Source of the DNA: Flavobacteriaceae bacterium
GTDB lineage: Bacteria > Bacteroidota > Bacteroidia > Flavobacteriales > Flavobacteriaceae
Assembly: GCA_002690085.1 (NCBI GenBank)
Contig: NZDM01000073.1
Coordinates: 1 to 7,638 of the forward strand
Direction of reading: 5' to 3'
Length of the DNA stretch: 7,638 bases
Made by a program: the position numbers and the translations under genes. The stretch's first letter is position 1, and each line of letters starts with the position of its first letter. This document shows positions 6,032 through 7,638 of the stretch, piece by piece. The notes under the pieces were generated by a model. It was not told the DNA's origin. It made no database searches and was given only the letters and a program-made list of their open reading frames with translations.

Positions 6032-7003
6032 ATGTCGAGTGTAAAATATTATTACGATCCTGAAACGCTTTCGTACCGCCAAATTACGACAAGCAAATCT
6101 ACTACGGCTAAATATTTTTTCGGCTTCTTACTAGCCTCTAGCCTTTTTGGCTTCCTTTTTGTCTTTGTTGGCAGCTATTACTTTGAATCTCCGAAAGAAA
6201 AAGCCCTCAATCGAGAGCTTCAAAACATGGACCTTCAATACACTATTTTAAACCAAAAAATGAATGATATTGAATCCGTACTTCAAAATATTGAAGAGCG
6301 CGACAATGCCATTTACCGCCTCTATTTTGAAGCCAACCCAATCCCTGAGGCACAGCGCACCCAAGGATTTGGAGGGGTAAACCGTTACAGTAAATTCGAA
6401 GGCTATAAAAACTCTGATCTCATTGCATCCACGCACAAACGCTTGGATGTTTTACAAAAACGAATTGTAATTCAATCCAAGTCTTTAGATGAGATTACAA
6501 ATTTAGCCAAAGACAAAGAAAACTTTTTGGCAAGAATTCCTGCGATTCAACCTATAAAAAATGAAGATTTAACTCGAATGGCTTCTGGATATGGTTACCG
6601 CACAGATCCTTTTACAAAAATCCGCAAATTTCACTATGGCATGGACTTTACAGCGCCACGGGGCACACCTATATACGCCAGTGGAGATGGTATTGTAAAG
6701 AGGGTTGATTCACGGTCTTCAGGTTATGGCCGCCACATTAGAATTGATCACGGCTATGGCTATGTGAGCTTGTATGCACACCTTTACAAATATAATGTAC
6801 GTCGCAATCAAAAAGTAAAACGTGGAGATATTATAGGATTTGTAGGGAGTTCTGGCCGCTCTCAGGCGCCGCATTTACACTATGAAATATTTAAGGACAA
6901 GCGTAGAATTAATCCGCTAAATTTTTATTACGGAAATCTCACGAGTGAAGAATTTAACGATTTATTGATCAAAGCCTCTGTTGAAAATCAATCCCTAGAT
7001 TAA
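6032..7003 (+). CDS. Membrane-anchored M23 family peptidoglycan endopeptidase
   Basis: The 323-residue protein should be an inner-membrane-anchored, zinc-dependent peptidase (LytM/lysostaphin type) that cuts peptide cross-links of peptidoglycan in the periplasm. Residues 1-28 are a short cytoplasmic head. Residues 29-49 form one hydrophobic span without a signal peptidase site, and about 53-90 and 130-165 are charged, helix-rich stretches likely to form coiled coils. The M23 domain starts near SGYGYRTDPFT (185-195). The zinc ligands H201 and D205 (HYGMD) and H283 (HLH), plus the catalytic histidines H250 (YAHL) and H281, are all present. This argues for an active enzyme rather than an EnvC/NlpD-like activator with a degenerate site. 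It resembles a family common in flavobacteria next to alaS. The MerR-type gene starts one base after its stop, so the two are surely co-transcribed from the promoter at 5939-5969. Confidence 0.93.
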   Translation: MSSVKYYYDPETLSYRQITTSKSTTAKYFFGFLLASSLFGFLFVFVGSYYFESPKEKALNRELQNMDLQYTILNQKMNDIESVLQNIEERDNAIYRLYFEANPIPEAQRTQGFGGVNRYSKFEGYKNSDLIASTHKRLDVLQKRIVIQSKSLDEITNLAKDKENFLARIPAIQPIKNEDLTRMASGYGYRTDPFTKIRKFHYGMDFTAPRGTPIYASGDGIVKRVDSRSSGYGRHIRIDHGYGYVSLYAHLYKYNVRRNQKVKRGDIIGFVGSSGRSQAPHLHYEIFKDKRRINPLNFYYGNLTSEEFNDLLIKASVENQSLD

Positions 7004-7004
7004 T

Positions 7005-7334
7005 ATGCACGTCGATCTACCCAAAAAATTATATTACAGCATTGGTGAGGTCGCCAAAGCTTTTAAAGTTAAAAATTCTCTAATTCGCTTTTGGGATGGA
7101 GAGTTTGACATTTTAAAACCAAAAAAAAATGCCAAGGGGAACCGCAGGTTCACACCTGAGGATATCAAAAATTTAAAAATAATTTTCAGGCTGGTTAAGG
7201 AAGAAGGCTATACGCTGGAAGGCGCCAAGACTTATCTCAAGTCTAAAAAAAGAAAAACCTTAACCAATTTTGAAATTATAACGAAACTGGAATCTGTGAA
7301 ACATCAGCTTATGAAAATTAAATCTGAAATTTGA
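7005..7334 (+). CDS. Short MerR-family DNA-binding protein
   Basis: The 109-residue product is little more than a MerR winged helix-turn-helix. YSIGEVAKAFKV (11-22) forms the first helices, SLIRFWDGEF (25-34) the recognition region with the usual RFW/RYW, GNRRFTPEDI (45-54) the wing, and IIFRLVKEEGYTLEGAKTYL (59-78) the following helices. Residues 85-109 are charged and likely helical, as in the dimerising coiled coil of MerR proteins, but no cysteine metal site or ligand-binding domain follows. It is expected to bind DNA as a dimer; the inducer and targets are unknown. Typical MerR regulators have 120 residues or more, so this is a minimal form. It begins one base after the peptidase stop codon, suggesting translational coupling and perhaps regulation linked to the cell envelope. 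A run of nine A lies in the wing codons (7121-7129). The family call is firm and the role is open. Confidence 0.88.
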   Translation: MHVDLPKKLYYSIGEVAKAFKVKNSLIRFWDGEFDILKPKKNAKGNRRFTPEDIKNLKIIFRLVKEEGYTLEGAKTYLKSKKRKTLTNFEIITKLESVKHQLMKIKSEI

Positions 7335-7353
7335 TTCAGAGGAAGTTTAATCC

Positions 7354-7638
7354 CTATTTCTTGCGCATAAAAAGGGTCACTGGCACCCCACAAAAATCAT
7401 ACATCGAACGTAACTTATTTTCCAAAAAACGCTTATAGGGTTCTTTAACATACTGCGGCAGATTACAAAAAAAAGCAAATTGGGGTTGCGGAGTTGGTAA
7501 TTGCATGATGTATTTGATTTTGACATACTTACCCTTTAATGCTGGTGGTGGCGTGTTTTGAATGATGGGCAACAAATCTTCGTTGAGTTGACTGGTCTTG
7601 ATGCGTTTCGAGCGGTTTTTATAAACCCCTACTGCGGT
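7354..7638 (-). CDS. der: GTPase Der (EngA), C-terminal part, 5' end beyond the window
   Basis: Read on the minus strand, an open frame enters at the window edge (TAVGVYKNRSKRI...) and runs 94 codons to a TAG at 7356-7354. The sequence matches the end of Der: the YKNRSKRIKTSQLNE segment at the close of the second GTPase domain, then the KH-like domain with TPPPALKGKYVKIKY, FCNLPQYVKEPYKRFLENKLR and the terminal CGVPVTLFMRKK. Der is an essential double-GTPase that binds the 50S ribosomal subunit and helps its maturation. The two G domains lie outside the window, so their state cannot be judged. An apparent shorter frame from a TTG at 7575 is only the tail of this gene. It converges on the MerR gene with 19 bases between stops and no recognisable hairpin terminator there. 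Confidence 0.93.
   Translation of the reverse strand, partial: TAVGVYKNRSKRIKTSQLNEDLLPIIQNTPPPALKGKYVKIKYIMQLPTPQPQFAFFCNLPQYVKEPYKRFLENKLRSMYDFCGVPVTLFMRKK

Noticed and set aside
6248..6436. 62-codon minus-strand frame inside the peptidase gene
   Set aside because: It overlaps the coding sequence of the peptidase and shows no recognisable features.
7335..7353. Bidirectional terminator between the MerR gene and der
   Set aside because: The 19 bases contain no inverted repeat and no T-run of useful length.
7354..7575. A separate 73-residue small protein starting at TTG 7575
   Set aside because: The same frame continues upstream without a stop to the window edge, and the sequence is the KH-like C-terminus of Der, so it is part of a larger gene.
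1..7638. A CRISPR array, insertion sequence, phage module or defence system
   Set aside because: No direct repeats with spacers, no transposase or integrase, no terminal repeats, and no nuclease/effector pairs are visible. Nearly all bases are taken by recognisable housekeeping or envelope genes.

Overview
The window looks like a piece of a low-GC Bacteroidetes chromosome, most likely from a marine or environmental flavobacterium. Three things point there. The coding is AT-rich, with A-rich rather than Shine-Dalgarno-like sequence upstream of starts. There is a near-perfect Bacteroidetes-type promoter (TTTG, 19 bases, TATCTTTG) at 5939-5969. The proteins also resemble flavobacterial families as I remember them (alanyl-tRNA synthetase, membrane-anchored M23 peptidase, short MerR protein, LiuC-like hydratase). 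The assignment rests on recognition, not on a search.

Layout. Bases 25-1397 (+) hold the end of a surface-carbohydrate type operon: a small, atypical SAM methyltransferase followed by a family 2 glycosyltransferase, whose best start is a TTG overlapping the methyltransferase stop. This operon runs head-on into a minus-strand block, and the two opposing stop codons share the four bases TTAA at 1394-1397. The minus-strand block, in transcription order, is alaS (5912-3294), a crotonase-fold hydratase (3223-2474) and a branched-chain aminotransferase (2452-1394). The last two are 21 bases apart and probably act together in leucine or branched-chain amino acid breakdown. The 70-base gap between alaS and the hydratase holds a promoter-like -7 element and a 9/10 match to a Crp/Fnr-type operator. 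From 6032 the plus strand carries a membrane-anchored M23 peptidoglycan peptidase and, one base later, a 109-residue MerR-type DNA-binding protein. The window ends inside the 3' end of der (minus strand), convergent with the MerR gene.

There is no stretch of 300 bases without a gene. The largest gap is the 119-base divergent region between alaS and the peptidase (5913-6031). I see no tRNA, rRNA, insertion sequence, phage gene, CRISPR array or toxin-antitoxin pair. Nothing here amounts to a clear undescribed system. The observations most worth checking are the putative Crp/Fnr-type control site in front of the hydratase-aminotransferase pair and the tightly coupled peptidase-MerR pair.
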